From positions 744,001 through 808,000 of the forward strand of contig RCTD01000005.1 of the NCBI GenBank assembly GCA_014898415.1: DNA of 64,000 nucleotides, in the 5' to 3' direction. Positions 37,710-50,200 of the stretch are shown piece by piece (position 1 is the first letter of the stretch; each line of letters opens with the position of its first letter). A program made the position numbers and the translations under genes. The stretch comes from Stromatinia cepivora (Eukaryota; Ascomycota; Leotiomycetes; Helotiales; Sclerotiniaceae). The notes under the pieces were generated by a model. It saw only the letters and a program-made list of their open reading frames with translations. It did no database searches and was not told the origin of the DNA.

Positions 37710-39231
37710 ATGTCGTGGAAGACAAGTGAGATGTTGATGGATACCATCAAACATTACTCACATTTCCCCGCTACCGGTGTGAGTTTGAGGCAGATGGTAC
37801 AATTCGGGGAGAGACCATCTACAGGTATGTCTAGGAATACACTCTGCGGGATTTCAGAGGTTCTGCCATTGTTCTATGCTGATCAGGCACTACTTAACAA
37901 ATAGGTACCCTTTTTCGGGCATCACAATTTCTCTCTGAAGAACTTCCCATACGACTTGCGCATCGAGTACAAGAGCTATCAGATTTACCAGATGGACTTA
38001 ACGAGATGCCCTCGATTCAAAAGGTGAAGGAATGGTATGCACAGTCATTTGAGGTATGACTCTTCTCTTGCACACCTTGCACACAAGGAAACGTTGGCGT
38101 GAATTGACATGTGAAAGGAAATTACCACACTTCCTCGGCCACAGTTATCATCAGATGTCAAAGAAAGACTTATGAAGCCTGCGAAACTAAATGGAAAACC
38201 ATCCAAGATTCTGGCAGAAGCCACACAAAACCCGAGTGTAATGAGGGGGCAGTATAGCTCTAATGGGAGCGGAAAAGAGTTCAAATCACCATCAGCAAGA
38301 AGATATTTTGCAACAGTAGAAGATAGTACGGATTGGCCTCCAGAACTTCACGATTATAATCAAAGATTCGCACAAACCCTTAACCATATAAAAAGGCGGC
38401 ACGATGGAGTTGTTACAACCGTTGCGCAAGGAATTCTCGAATACAAGCGGAAGCGGCAACGTATGCAAATTGATAATAACATACAGTCCTTTCTTGACCG
38501 TTTCTATATGTCCCGTATTGGCATAAGAATGCTCATTGGACAACACATAGCACTCACAGATCAAAGCCACGATAAAGATCCTAATTACGTAGGTATTATA
38601 TGCACGAAAACCAATGTTCGAGATCTCGCCGAAGAAGCAATCGAAAACGCAAGATTTGTTTGCGAAGATCACTATGGGCTTTTCGATGCGCCCAAGATCC
38701 AGCTAGTGTGTCCTCCAGACCTCCATTTCATGTATGTACCCGGTCATCTTTCACACATGCTTTTCGAAACCCTCAAAAACTCCCTTCGAGCTGTCGTCGA
38801 AACACATGGACAGGATAAACAGGATTTTCCCATCACGAAAGTCGTTGTTGCGGAAGGGAGAGAGGATATTACCATCAAAATCTCGGATGAAGGTGGCGGA
38901 ATACCTAGAAGTGCTATACCTTTAGTCTGGACTTATATGTATACTACCGTGGACCGTACGCCTAGTTTAGATCCAGATTTCGATAAGAGTGATTTCAAAG
39001 CACCAATGGCAGGATTTGGTTATGGTCTCCCGATTTCAAGATTATATGCTAGATATTTTGGAGGAGATTTGAAGTTGATTAGTATGGAGGGGTATGTTTC
39101 ACAATCTTCTTCGAACCTTTCCCCTCGTACAAACATGGAATGAGCTAACAAATCCTCCCACAAATAGATACGGAACAGATGTATACCTTCACCTAAACCG
39201 GCTTTCATCGAGTTCGGAGCCTCTCCAATAA
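37710..39231 (+). CDS. pkp1: Mitochondrial pyruvate dehydrogenase kinase (PDK/BCKDK family)
   Basis: Phosphorylates the E1-alpha subunit of pyruvate dehydrogenase in the mitochondrial matrix and so turns the complex off. Predicted 433 aa, exons 37710-37824, 37905-38053, 38118-39091, 39168-39231. The N-terminal helical domain (MDTIKHYSHFPATGVSLRQM; FLSEELPIRLAHRV) is followed by a GHKL ATP-binding domain: N-box ETLKNSLRA with N309, G1 box DEGGGIP (345-351) and G2 box GFGYGLPISRLYARYFGGDL from 387. Length matches the family (about 400-450 aa). It could be the branched-chain kinase paralogue, but the sequence is closest in my memory to yeast Pkp1-like PDKs. The stop codon lies in a readthrough-like context; see the separate entry. 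Confidence 0.93.
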
Positions 39232-39510
39232 CAATCAGCAGTCATGAGGGATACATCAAAATCACAATCCCGTCCCGATATTGGTGGAACGCGGATAGGG
39301 AGTGAAGACGGTATATCCCGAGGATTGACGCTGGGTCTAGGACATAAACAAATGAATTTAAAATTAGGCAAAGGAAAAGCGGGAATGGGAATGGGAATGC
39401 GAGAAGTCTCGGAGCGGAAACAAGTCGGCGATGCAGAAAGTATGATTAATGAAGGAAGAGGTGGAAGTGGAATGGAGGGAGTCTTTATGGGAGAAGGAGG
39501 TGAGGTTTAG
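39229..39510 (+). other. Candidate stop-codon readthrough extension of the kinase
   Basis: The kinase ends CTC-CAA-TAA-CAA-TCA. CAA-TCA directly after the stop matches the CAR-YYA leaky context first described for tobacco mosaic virus and the yeast readthrough consensus CA(A/G)N(U/C/G)A. The same frame then stays open for 92 codons to a TAG at 39508-39510. The extension is Gly/Lys/Met/Glu-rich with a KGKAGMGMGMREV segment, no domain I recognise and no C-terminal peroxisomal signal. The DNA is purine-rich and T-poor, which by itself makes stops rarer, so chance is a real alternative. Function, if translated, is unknown. Confidence 0.35.
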
Positions 39511-40926
39511 AGTGAAAACCGAAAATCGTGACTAAGAGGAAGAAAAGACCGGCGGCGCAGTAGAATGGGATGAACAAAACAAAACGAAACATAACAAAAT
39601 GTGCGGCGACGCTAGATTATTGGTCGTATCGTAGATGAGATTGGTGGTGGGGTCGTGAGGTGGGGTGCGTATGTACTAGGTAATAAGTAGCAAGCAGAAG
39701 AGGAAGAAAAAAAAAGGAGTAAGAAGGAAACTTTTGTATATATATTATATATTTGGATACGCACAACACAACACAAGAATGATTGTATTGTGTTACTTAC
39801 TTCTTATATTTAAACATAGTTGGGCGGAATACTTAGTTGGGTGGAATACTGGTTCTTTGATGGTGGGATGTGTATTGATGGATGGATGGTTGGATGGGGG
39901 GATGAATGGATGAGGGGGATTAATTATATATTGTTTTATTTTATTTTATATTGTTGTCTATATTATTGTATTGTGTTGTTGTGATATGATAAAATATAAA
40001 ATATAAAATATAAAATATAAAATATAAAATAAATAATTGATAGATATGATATGATATAATATAATATAATATAATATAATATAATATAATATAATATAAT
40101 ATAATATAATATAATATAATATAATATAATATAATATAATATAATATAATATAATATAATATAATATAATATAATATAATATAATATAATATAATATAAT
40201 ATAATATAATATAATATAATATAATATAATATAATATAATATAATATAATATAATATAATATAATATAATATAATATAATATAATATAATATAATATAAT
40301 ATAATATAATATAATATAATATAATAAAACATCTATCTAATATCTAATATCTAATATCTAGTTCAACAATCTCATTTCCAAAGTTCAAAGAAAAAAAGAA
40401 AAAAAGAATTAATATTTATCCCCCAATCTCTTTCTCCCTCTTTCTCTTAAATCATCAAATCACTACACATCAAAAACACAATTTACAAAATCTACCGATA
40501 TAAAAGTAAAATCCAAGATCAAAATATAAATCCAATAAACATTTCTGATGGTGGTATCGTACTTGCTTGCATGCATGACCCAAGAACCTCAACGCTAAAA
40601 ACACATACATACATCGACATTTGATGTTGTTGAGATCCTTTCCTTTCCTTCCTTTCCTTCCATTCCCTTGCTTGACTATCAATCATATCCATACTCATAT
40701 CCATACTCAAATCCAAATCCACATTCCTATCCTTTGCCTATCCTTTGCCCAAAAAGAACAACGAGTTTTCCATAACCGAAAACGACCGTATCCAAAACAG
40801 AAAAATCGCCATCAACAATGATCCATAAAACTCATCTCTCATTCCATCATATCATATCATCAATAAAAAGCCAATTCGTTAATATGATGCCCAAAATCCT
40901 AATAAATCCCCCCATAAAATACTATA
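39511..40926. other. AT-rich convergent intergenic region
   Basis: Between the 3' ends of the kinase and DUF7514 genes. It holds short TGGATGG repeats near 39880-39910, a 7-bp ATAAAAT array at about 39990-40031, and the long pentanucleotide array listed separately. No gene is supportable; the apparent long minus-strand frame is the microsatellite read as protein. Confidence 0.6.
40056..40325. repeat. Pentanucleotide microsatellite (ATAAT)54
   Basis: Fifty-four essentially perfect copies of ATAAT (270 bp). Read on the minus strand it gives a meaningless Tyr/Ile/Leu repeat peptide. The purity suggests recent expansion and length polymorphism between strains. Confidence 0.95.
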
Positions 40927-43340
40927 TCAGTAATACATACTATTCCTCATACTCTTATCAACTCCATTTCGATACCAATCTTCATAATCAGCGCCGACTT
41001 GTGGTTCCATATATGAACTCCTAGTCACGTGTTCACTATATGCGGAGCCCGTGGATTTAGTCGGACGATCGCGGTCATAATCATTGCTTCTCGAGTCTAG
41101 TCCCTCGTGTAACCTATCCCATTTCTCTGCATCTCTCGGACTTGAAAAGTCATTGATATGGGTAGTACTTGAGAAACGTTCGTCTTCTACTCCTCTGCGG
41201 TGAGACCGTTCATCTCGTCTCCTATCTCTCGAACTGTGGATATCTGAAGAAGAGGGTGGCGGAGGGAAGGAATTGTTAGATCCATATGATGACGGTCCGA
41301 AAGTAGGAGGGAAGTTAGCAGGCGATGGTACATAAGTAGACCCAATATCAATATTGGTAGGCGTAGAATGACTGTAGCTCTTGAACTGCGGGCTGCGATT
41401 GCGTTTCGAAGATGACAGTGGCGGTGGCTTATAATTATCTTGGCTAGCATTGCTTTGCGTACGATTATGTCTTGACCGACTACGCTCACGTTCTTGAGGC
41501 TCTTTTACGCGACTTGTGGAATTCGCCCGGCCAGGCCTATTTGAAAGATTGGCATTAGTGGGTTCGGTGTATTTTTTGCCACTACCAGGCTGAGCGGAAT
41601 ATGGCTTCCTTTCACGTTCGATTTGTACACCTGATCCTTCATCGACGCTTGATGACTCAGATGTGACCGAAGGTGCACCAGCATAAGGCATACGTTCTCG
41701 TTCAAGAGGCTTGCTAGTCGGTCCTGCATATGAGGCTTTGGGCTGAGGTATATCATCAGGACGGGATTGTGATCGATCGGTGGGCGATGTCTGACGAGGT
41801 GGTGGGCTAGAGGCTGTTGGTTTGCTTCTGCTGCTAAGAGAAATGCCAAGCTCATCAGAGAAGTGAGATATTGCAGTCCGCATCAATTTTTCCGAGTCAC
41901 GATCCCCAACATCAGGTAACAAGTGGCGCGAGATTTGTTTTGGTAAACGTTCCGGTTTTCCATCCACCATTTGCCCATCGGCATTAATCGGTAAAGCTAG
42001 GACAACTTTTCCTAATCTCTCTGACTCTTCGCCTGGGTAAGCCGAGATTTGAATTGTCATCCAGTGTGCAAATCCAAGTGGAGTCAAGGCTGGTATTGTA
42101 GGGTAGGAATGGAAATCTTCTTGAACTAGATGATGTTGACATCCAAGATCTTGGTACAGCTTCGAAATTTGGGCGTTAGACAAGGTTTTGAAAACGGCTA
42201 AATATGGATTGTAAGTATGAATAAAGTTAATGATAGAAGTCAAAGAATCTTACAAACATATGGATAAATTTCCTTGCCAATAGGATATGCGCTATAATAT
42301 GCTGCCATTTTTGAAGGTGTGATCACAATACTCTTTTTTGGCGCAAAATCATCAACCTGTGAATGGCATCAGAACGGTTTTTCAAACATAACTTCAGAAT
42401 GAGTCGAAGATAAAGTATTTCTGTGAAAGCCTTGTCCCACAAAAATGCCCCATCCAAGTATAGGAAGACTAACAATATGATTCGCAAGACCTCTCAAGAA
42501 TTGTCCCAACCTTTCCGTAGGCCGAGATTCATTGTCAAACAACCGACCCCATTTCTGATCAATGGTAGATAATTCCAAGGTTGAGTATGTACGGTGAACT
42601 TTCTGCGCCGGTCGGTCATTATATCCACGATCACGATCACGATCACGATCCCGATCGCGGTCATTGAACCTCGCAGAAGGCTTCTCCGAGGATGGACTTA
42701 AAGGAGGGGATCTCATAGGTTCTGTAGGTGGAGGAGAAAAGCTTGGTTTGGTCGTAGAAGATGGTGAAGGAGGAGTATAAACTCTGCGGTTATCTGAAGG
42801 AGGAGGAGATTGATTTGTAGAGTTGGATTTCTCTGAGAATTCACGTTGCATATATGAGGCTCGTGGTTGGTCATCAATGGTGCCCGTTTGCTTGAGATGT
42901 TCGAAGACTAAGTGAATAGGTTTCAGTAAGCATGGGCAATTTGGTGAGGCTCAACAACAAAAATGACAAACATGCAGTGAAAAGATGTACGACATATACT
43001 TACGCTCTCTTTTAACCTTCTCAGTGATTGCTGCAATTATCTCAGGCGATACTGAATCGTTATCTACAGCGGCGCCACGATCAGAACCATATGCCGTTCC
43101 CATATTGTTGTTTGATGAATATGACTGTTGTGGTGAATGTGGTGATATACCTGAGGCGCTTTGGGAAGCATAAGGTAAATCTCGAGATTCGGTAGCATAT
43201 CTAGTCGAGGTCGAGGGGTTTGAATAGGTAGGCATGTGCCTGTTGGGATCATTGAAATCGTAGGTCTTGTAGGTCTCATACTCATATTCCGGCCCTGAAT
43301 CGCCTCGCAGTGGACGACCATAAGCGTCGAAATGGGCCAT
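40927..43340 (-). CDS. DUF7514-domain protein with disordered flanks
   Basis: Predicted 714 aa, minus-strand exons 43340-43004, 42907-42474, 42356-42254, 42197-40927; all junctions keep frame. The conserved part, about residues 228-405, runs IDQKWGRLFDNESRPTERLG, then PSKMAAYYSAYPIG, LYQDLGCQHHLVQEDFHS, PALTPLGFAHWMT and GKPERLPKQISRHLLP. This is the pattern of the fungal DUF7514 domain, whose function is not known. Both flanks are Ser/Pro/Arg-rich and probably disordered, with an Asp-Arg repeat (coded around 42637-42663) resembling RS/RD-type RNA-processing proteins; that likeness is weak evidence. The end (KSMRNSMYY) is basic/aromatic. Its 3' end faces the kinase gene. Confidence 0.88.
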
Positions 43341-45744
43341 CTTTAAAGGCGAGGCTATGTGATCCGGCGTTTGTCACCTCATAAAGTTTTAAGGTTCGAG
43401 AGTTCTATTTGATGTATCTTATTCTCGTATCTTAATGATTTTCTCGTATGTTCCGATTCGACAATGATTTGATAGGATGTGTGATGTGAGGTTTGTTGTG
43501 AGAGGAGATATTGAATTTGAAAGGCTCGAGGTTATCGTCGTGTATGGTGGGATGTCGAAGTTTCGTTATGCCTAAAGCCTTATTGAAAAATGAGAGAATT
43601 ATCTCGAAGAGTTGTCGTGTCCAAAGTTTCCGGTTAAGCTTACCCAGCTTATCGCTACTCGGTGCAGAGCAGAGGAAAAGAAGTAAAAGAAGCAAGACTT
43701 TTACTGAGATACGATACTTACACCAATTAAACCCTGTTCTATGGCTTCATTGGCTTATTTGGCGTTAAGAAGTCCCACGAGATGGATAGCAATATATGTA
43801 TCTGGGCAACAAAAGTTAATCAACAGGGCAAAATATGAGGTATGATACGATGATTGCGATTACGATTAAGAAGTAAAGATCTTCCAAGATGACATACTTT
43901 TGTGCATCAACATCATAATTATTTCAGTATTTAATATAAAACCCTCATGACGCATATCACAACAATTTGATTCATCCAAGATTAGAAACCCACGATAGAC
44001 AGCACCAAAAGAGTTTTTGGCCTTGAAATTATCACCCAAAATGTCTTTCTTCAGAATCACCTTCACGTTTCAATATCCGTCAATTCGCTACATCCTAACT
44101 GTACTCCTTACAAAGCAAACCCCTCAATAAATTAACAATTGGACGATCAATATCTTTAAACAAGTTCATCGCCTTCAGTTGTCTGAGCCAATCTGCATCC
44201 TTCATGATTTGGAACTTCCTCCATAATTCAAGTCAATTGCGCATTAGTTTATCCTTCAACCATTGAGAGGTTTATAGCCACTAATATCTAACGCTCCTTG
44301 TATCATCCATCTATCCAGAAAATTACCATAACATCCAACCAACTAAATAACCCATAAATTACTACTCACAATATAAACCCCCCCCCTCTCCTACCTACTA
44401 TCCACAGCATGCTAGTACATAAATCTCCAAACACGACATTAATTTCGTTTCATTTTTCGAGGGGTTTCGTTTCAGCCTCCCATCCCAGTACACCAGCAAA
44501 CCAACAACTCCTTTCACACATCCACATCAATCGCCGACCGTTTCCCTAGGGAAGCAACTTCAAACATAACTAACTAACTAGGTACCGGTACTAAGTAAAT
44601 CGTACAAATCGAATGATGACTCGCAGCTTGGGATGAAGAGGATGAAATGGATGAAATTGACCAACCAACCAACCAACCAATCAAAATCCAGACGCAAGCG
44701 CAATCCCAATGTCAAGGTCAAGGTCAAATCTGATCATATAATTGAGGTAGAATTAGGTGGGTATGACTTACTTATCCTTCCATTCTATAACCACAACCAT
44801 AACCCATAACGCCAACCACAGCCCTCCCCCAACTCTCACCTCCCCACCACCTCCCCATCACCCCCCCACCACCTCTTTTCAAACTTCCAAAATTTATACT
44901 CCCTAGAAAACAAAATAAAATAAAATAAAATACTATCCTTATTCCTCATTCCATCAACCCACGATATCATCACACAAACCACCAACCATAAAATTTGAAT
45001 CATAAAACTTCCTAAACATCACATACATAACCCTACCTTATCCTGTGGTCACATCCATAGTTGTATATATAACTATAAGCCTCCCAACTTCCAACTCCCT
45101 CCAACACCTCTCTCGATTTCCTCCAAAACCTCTCTCGTTTTCTTTCAAACATATAAACCACCTATCCCTATACCCCCCTACAATCCTTCAATCTTCCAGA
45201 GTTGGGTTGGAGAAGACTCATTCAATAAATTCGTTGGATAGCCTTATTCTAAAAAAAAACTCTAAAAAAACTTAAGAAAAAACTTGGGAGAGCTTTTGCA
45301 CTACCCCTACTAAGTCAAATCCTTGGAAGCTCTGCAGGAAAGCGTGAAACCACATAGCACAATCTACAGTAACATGTCACCAGTAGTACCACATTTGAAA
45401 ATGAACCGCTTATATTAACTATTCAATGCCATGCATCCAGAACAAAGCCAGTTGCCAGCATCTCCGGTCGGAGCCAAAGCCATAAAACCAGTGTATGCAG
45501 TGAGATGGAGCTCGAGCTCAAACCCAACATAAATAGCATTTGAAGTAGAGAAGAAGGAAAGCCAATATTATTCTGGAGAAGAAAAGTCATTGTTTGTAAA
45601 AGAGAATCGCTGTCTGTCTCGATAATGTAGCTCAGTTGTGAAATGCATCAAGTCCTTGTGGAAAATTCCCTTCACCCCTAGAACCATCGTGCCCGCGAAG
45701 AGCAACGAAGGAAATGGTCAGGCTTTGAATCTTCCAACAATCGC
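43341..45744. other. Intergenic region upstream of DUF7514 gene and downstream of Stc1-domain gene
   Basis: No gene found. It contains CCAA and GGTCAA short repeats near 44663-44730, an AATAA run near 44910-44930, and C-rich stretches near 44380 and 44860. The part from 43341 upward should hold the promoter of the DUF7514 gene; no TATA stands out. Confidence 0.5.
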
Positions 45745-47234
45745 CTACATTTCATCATCGCTGGAATCGTAGGCGGACCTACGGTAAACCTCATTGGACT
45801 CGGGAGCCCACTCGGTGACGGCGCCTGGGTTGGCTGGTTGTTGTGTACGTTTTCCAATCTGAAGCAAAGATTATGTTAGTACGATTGATAAACACAACAA
45901 TGATAAGTGATGGGGCTAGAGGAGCCATGTTCATTTCAAGATACTTACAGGTTTAGCCCAGCCAGTGGATGGGTTAGTGACCACACGGACCGGTTGCGGA
46001 GCTGGTGCTGGTACAGGACGAGAAGCAGTGGCGGCTGGACGACTACCCGAGGCAGCAGGAGTACGACCGCTGGTAACGGAAGCTACACTCGATACGCCGA
46101 TAGTTGAAGTGGCTCGTGATGTCAATGTCATTGCCTTTTCTTGGGAGTGGCGTACTCCATTGGCATCATATGCATTGTATTGAATAGCTGGACCAGCCCG
46201 GCGTCTAGAATCGCGGGTCGACCACGCGTCAGAGCTCACAGGCATATCCGCCGTGCGAGCACCTTCGAACGGGTTGCTCATAGATGATTGTGAGCGGTTC
46301 TCGATTTGGCTACTAGCAATTGTTCGTAGATGCGGCGCAAGCTGTGAGCCATTGGAGGTATTGCCGATGGCGAGGGAGGATGCACTTTGGGATAACTATG
46401 GAATATTGATTAGCACGCCGTAAGTATTTTCAGAGCTCGAATGTTGACTTCTGAATAAACAAAACAGTCTGGACTATGGAAGTGCAAGAACATGGGAAAG
46501 ATACTTACTGCAGCCATGCTTGCAGCATAAGAAGAGCCTGTTGTTTGCTCAGGTGCACCGTTGGTTGTAACGAACTGCTGTGGTTCGGTACCTGGAGCAG
46601 GTGTAAGGTCGACCTCGGGGTGATGGCCTTCTTTCCACTGCACGCATTCCATGCACCACTACAAGCCGACGTTAGCCATCATGACTATTGAATATAATAT
46701 ACGTTCCACACATGAAAGTATTGCATATATATACCTTGTTGCCCCTAGATCTCTGTGCCTTGCTAAACTGCTCCAAAGGCTTATACTTAGAACACGGGCC
46801 CTCGCATTGGAGCTCAGTCAATTGCCCACCCTTGCAGCCACGGCATCGTAGAAGCGGCTCTTCTGCATGAGGCCTCTCACTTGGATTTCGAGAAAGACGA
46901 AATTTGTATGGAGCAATCTCGTTCTTTGAGAAGCAATCTTGCGTCTTGAAAATTTTGCAATGACGACATTTGAACTTGAAACTGCAGACAAGACCATCAG
47001 TGAACTCTATGAGAAATGGTACCTTGGTTTCTTCATTTGTATGTATGTATGTATGAATAGGGGTTCAACAATGGGAGGGATGTGTAGGGCATATAATATG
47101 CATAGCTGATGTGGACTTACCCGACTGGGATTACACCATTGCGCCTACAAAGTTTCATTAGCCCAAAGAACCAACAACTCATATTGAAGAACATACTCGG
47201 CAGCTGGGCTATAATGGTTGTTTTTCCACGACAT
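45745..47234 (-). CDS. Stc1-domain zinc-binding protein
   Basis: Predicted 339 aa in six exons on the minus strand: 47234-47197, 47144-47121, 46981-46735, 46658-46509, 46395-45949, 45858-45745. Residues 24-110 form an Stc1 domain: Cys pairs C26/C29, C67/C70, C80/C84 and C105/C108 that would bind two zincs, with FSKNE, LRCRGCKGGQLTELQC and KPLEQFSKAQRS between them. In fission yeast Stc1 links the Argonaute RNAi complex to the CLRC histone H3K9 methyltransferase. Many filamentous fungi have proteins with this domain whose role is not established, so an RNAi-heterochromatin function is inference. The C-terminal two thirds are Ala/Ser/Thr/Pro-rich, ending in an acidic tail (AYDSSDDEM). Exon 2 is a 24-nt microexon. 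The Dicer-like gene is about 12 kb away. Confidence 0.88.
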
Positions 47235-50200
47235 CTTGGGAAGATAAAAGCGATCGACTTGTAGGAATCTTGTTAATTATGTCGAAAGAGGATCGAAGTT
47301 GAGCTTGAACTTCAAAACGTTTGGCCGTTACTGTATTTTAAAAACAGTGTTAGCGTCTGAAATTTGACATGCGAATTTAGTCCACTTCCTTTCTTCACTT
47401 TCAAAAGGGAGTGAAATATGGAGTAAGCTATAGATGGGGGCGCCAACAAGATAATCTGCTTTTGGGGAGGCAAAGGATTTATGAAAGATGGATAGCTCAA
47501 AGATGGGTGTGCGAGAGATTGAAATTTGCGTAAGATTACTCACTTACTGTCGGAGAGGGATTGTTGGTATGAATGTATGTAATACGTCTCGAATCAATGC
47601 TGAAATGTTGGAGATCGACCCGAAAGATCAAGTATGGATCTGGAAATTTGGCTTATCACCTAAGTCTTTGATCTCAAAAGATTGAGACTTGCTCACAGTG
47701 TTGAGGATTGATTATGAAGTTATTGAGAGGTGGAGTTGGTAGAAGAAGAAGAAGAAAAAGTTTGGTGATAGGTGGAATGGAGTTGTTTTTGGAAGAAGAA
47801 TGGAAGATAACGGGAACTCTTTTGTAGCTCCTTAGCGTGTATTCACCCAATCTGTCCGCCTTCCAGGAGTGAATATGGGAAAAGGAGGGAGGGGTTATAG
47901 GAAGGAGAGAAGACCAATATCAACTGGAACCCCTCTTTGAAATGAATTTTGAAATAATCATAAAAGCGTTTTTTGGAAGTGTTGCACCTTCTTAAACGAG
48001 CACCCGTCCGATCCTTAATTCTCGCCCAATATCACCATTTTCTTTGTTTGTTTACCATCTGCCAGGTACTGACATTGATTCATGCGCCACGCCAGCAGGA
48101 ACTTACATGAAATCTAACTACAAGCTTTATTTTGCTGCCAGAATTATTTATCCTGCAGCGCCATGTTTCGTATGCGCTTTATCATATCATACATTCTTTT
48201 GCAGCTGTCTTTTCCCCTCGGATGTTTGCAGAGCTTGCATGGATCTTATGTATTTTGCTTTTGACTCCTGCGAGCGATATGATGACTACCGGCTTACCTG
48301 AACCGTGGGTCACGATTGGGTGTATTTATCATGACTCTCCAATAACACAATAGTAGGCCGATACGCCGTACTAACATTTCGATGTATACTCAAATTGAGA
48401 CTTGGTATAGAAAACACTCCAAGTAAAGCCCAGATACAACATAGCAGGAAGAAATACACATTTCCAATAACGATATTTTAACAAGAATATGGTTGTGATG
48501 GGGTTTCTACCTAGAAGCACCTTTTCCGATGATGGATAACATAATATTTGGAGGTCTGCAAGTCACTTGATTGCCAGATATTCCTACCAGCAGTTCACCC
48601 TCGGCTCCTATGGTGCGTATTGGCGGGCGCGGTTAATACCCACGGCTGAAGAGAAGACTTCTTACCGCTTCAGACCTTCCCGTTCAAGTGTTGACTTGCC
48701 ATCGAGACATGCCCAGCCATTTGTTCATAGTAGGGAAGTTCTTGAGGAAGTCATCGGAATTGATGTTACAATTAGGGGTAATTCCCTTGTTTGTGACCTA
48801 TATTATTAATTCTCCGCGAGTGCAGAGTATGATGGATGTTGGGAAGCTCAAAATACTCGGCTGGTTCTAGTGCTGACTGGTTGTTCATCTCGCACAAAAT
48901 CTCATTCATGAAACCACAAGATTGTAATTTGAATGAGGCGGAGTGAGATCAAAAAAAAGTCAGCTTTCATTGAATAAACTTTTGATCAATGGTCCAATAG
49001 AGGAGAAGCGGTGCGGAAGTATCAATGTCTCCCCAGACTTTTCATCCTTTATCACACCGCTTCAAGCTCGCATATGCAAAGAACCGTTAGACTTGCCCTA
49101 TCCTTCCAGCCTCGAATCAAACCCGATAGTGTGGATTATGGACAGGGTGAAACGTGTCAATCAGGATCTTCAACGGAATACCAGGTATGCGATGATATAG
49201 AATTTAATATGGCTTCAACATGCTTTTTGTTTTTTTTTCCTTATGGAGGGTCACATCATGACATGATTTTTTTTAACCTCTGATCAAGTTAAAAAAAAAA
49301 GTCTGGACGCCACAATCAATCATGCACGATAAGCTGCAGGCTTTGATTCGAGTGTGATAACAGGGGCATTATTCAGGGTCCGATTCAACCACTATGACGA
49401 TGAATAAACTCTACTCCGTACAGCTTTCACACATTAAAAACTTGAACTTTCCGACTCCCAACCTCCTCAAACATTTTTCGAGCCAAATAGCGCGCCGGCC
49501 CATCGACAGCTTTTGGCACCGTCGACAGCGGAAGCCGGGAGAGCTAAAATGGCAAACTCAGAAGACCACGTTTAGTGGGTAATGGTACCCGAACCATACC
49601 CACAGGAACTGGCAAGGATAAAGTACGCTAAATGTAAAACCAAGACAAAATGGACTGTTAACGGTCAAAGCCTGAAGAAGGAAAAGCGTCGAAATTTATG
49701 AAATGATGAAAGGAAGAAAGGGGCGCGCGCGGGTGTTTGGTACACATGGGCATTGGGACGGATATATGGAAAGCTTCAGATGAATAATACCTAGTAGGTA
49801 CTGTAAGAATCTTACATGAAGCACAAAGCGAAGAACTGCAACAGGTAAACCAAAATAAACATAATCCTTCTGCCTTCTTCATATTTGTCCCATGAATCCA
49901 TGGCGTGCGCAGTCAGCCTCCGTCATATCATCTGGGAGGAAGCAAAATATTTCCAGGCTGGATGCTTGCGTAAATCGGGTTACTGTACACAAAACACCAC
50001 TAGATCATCCTGTCTTTCATTAGATTGATTTCTTTTTGGCAAGGCCATAGCGGTATGAAAGTTCTGATTCTCTGAATCTTATCCACTAAATTATACAACG
50101 AGGCTACACTCGGATGGGTGTTGCATTGATGGGACGAAACCGGATGTGTGTAGGCATGGGATTACATCGAACTTTATACACATTTTGGGCAGACCGGACG

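Noticed and set aside
39958..40332. 125-codon minus-strand frame of Tyr/Ile/Leu repeats
   Set aside because: It is the ATAAT microsatellite read as protein; the unit simply lacks stops in this frame.
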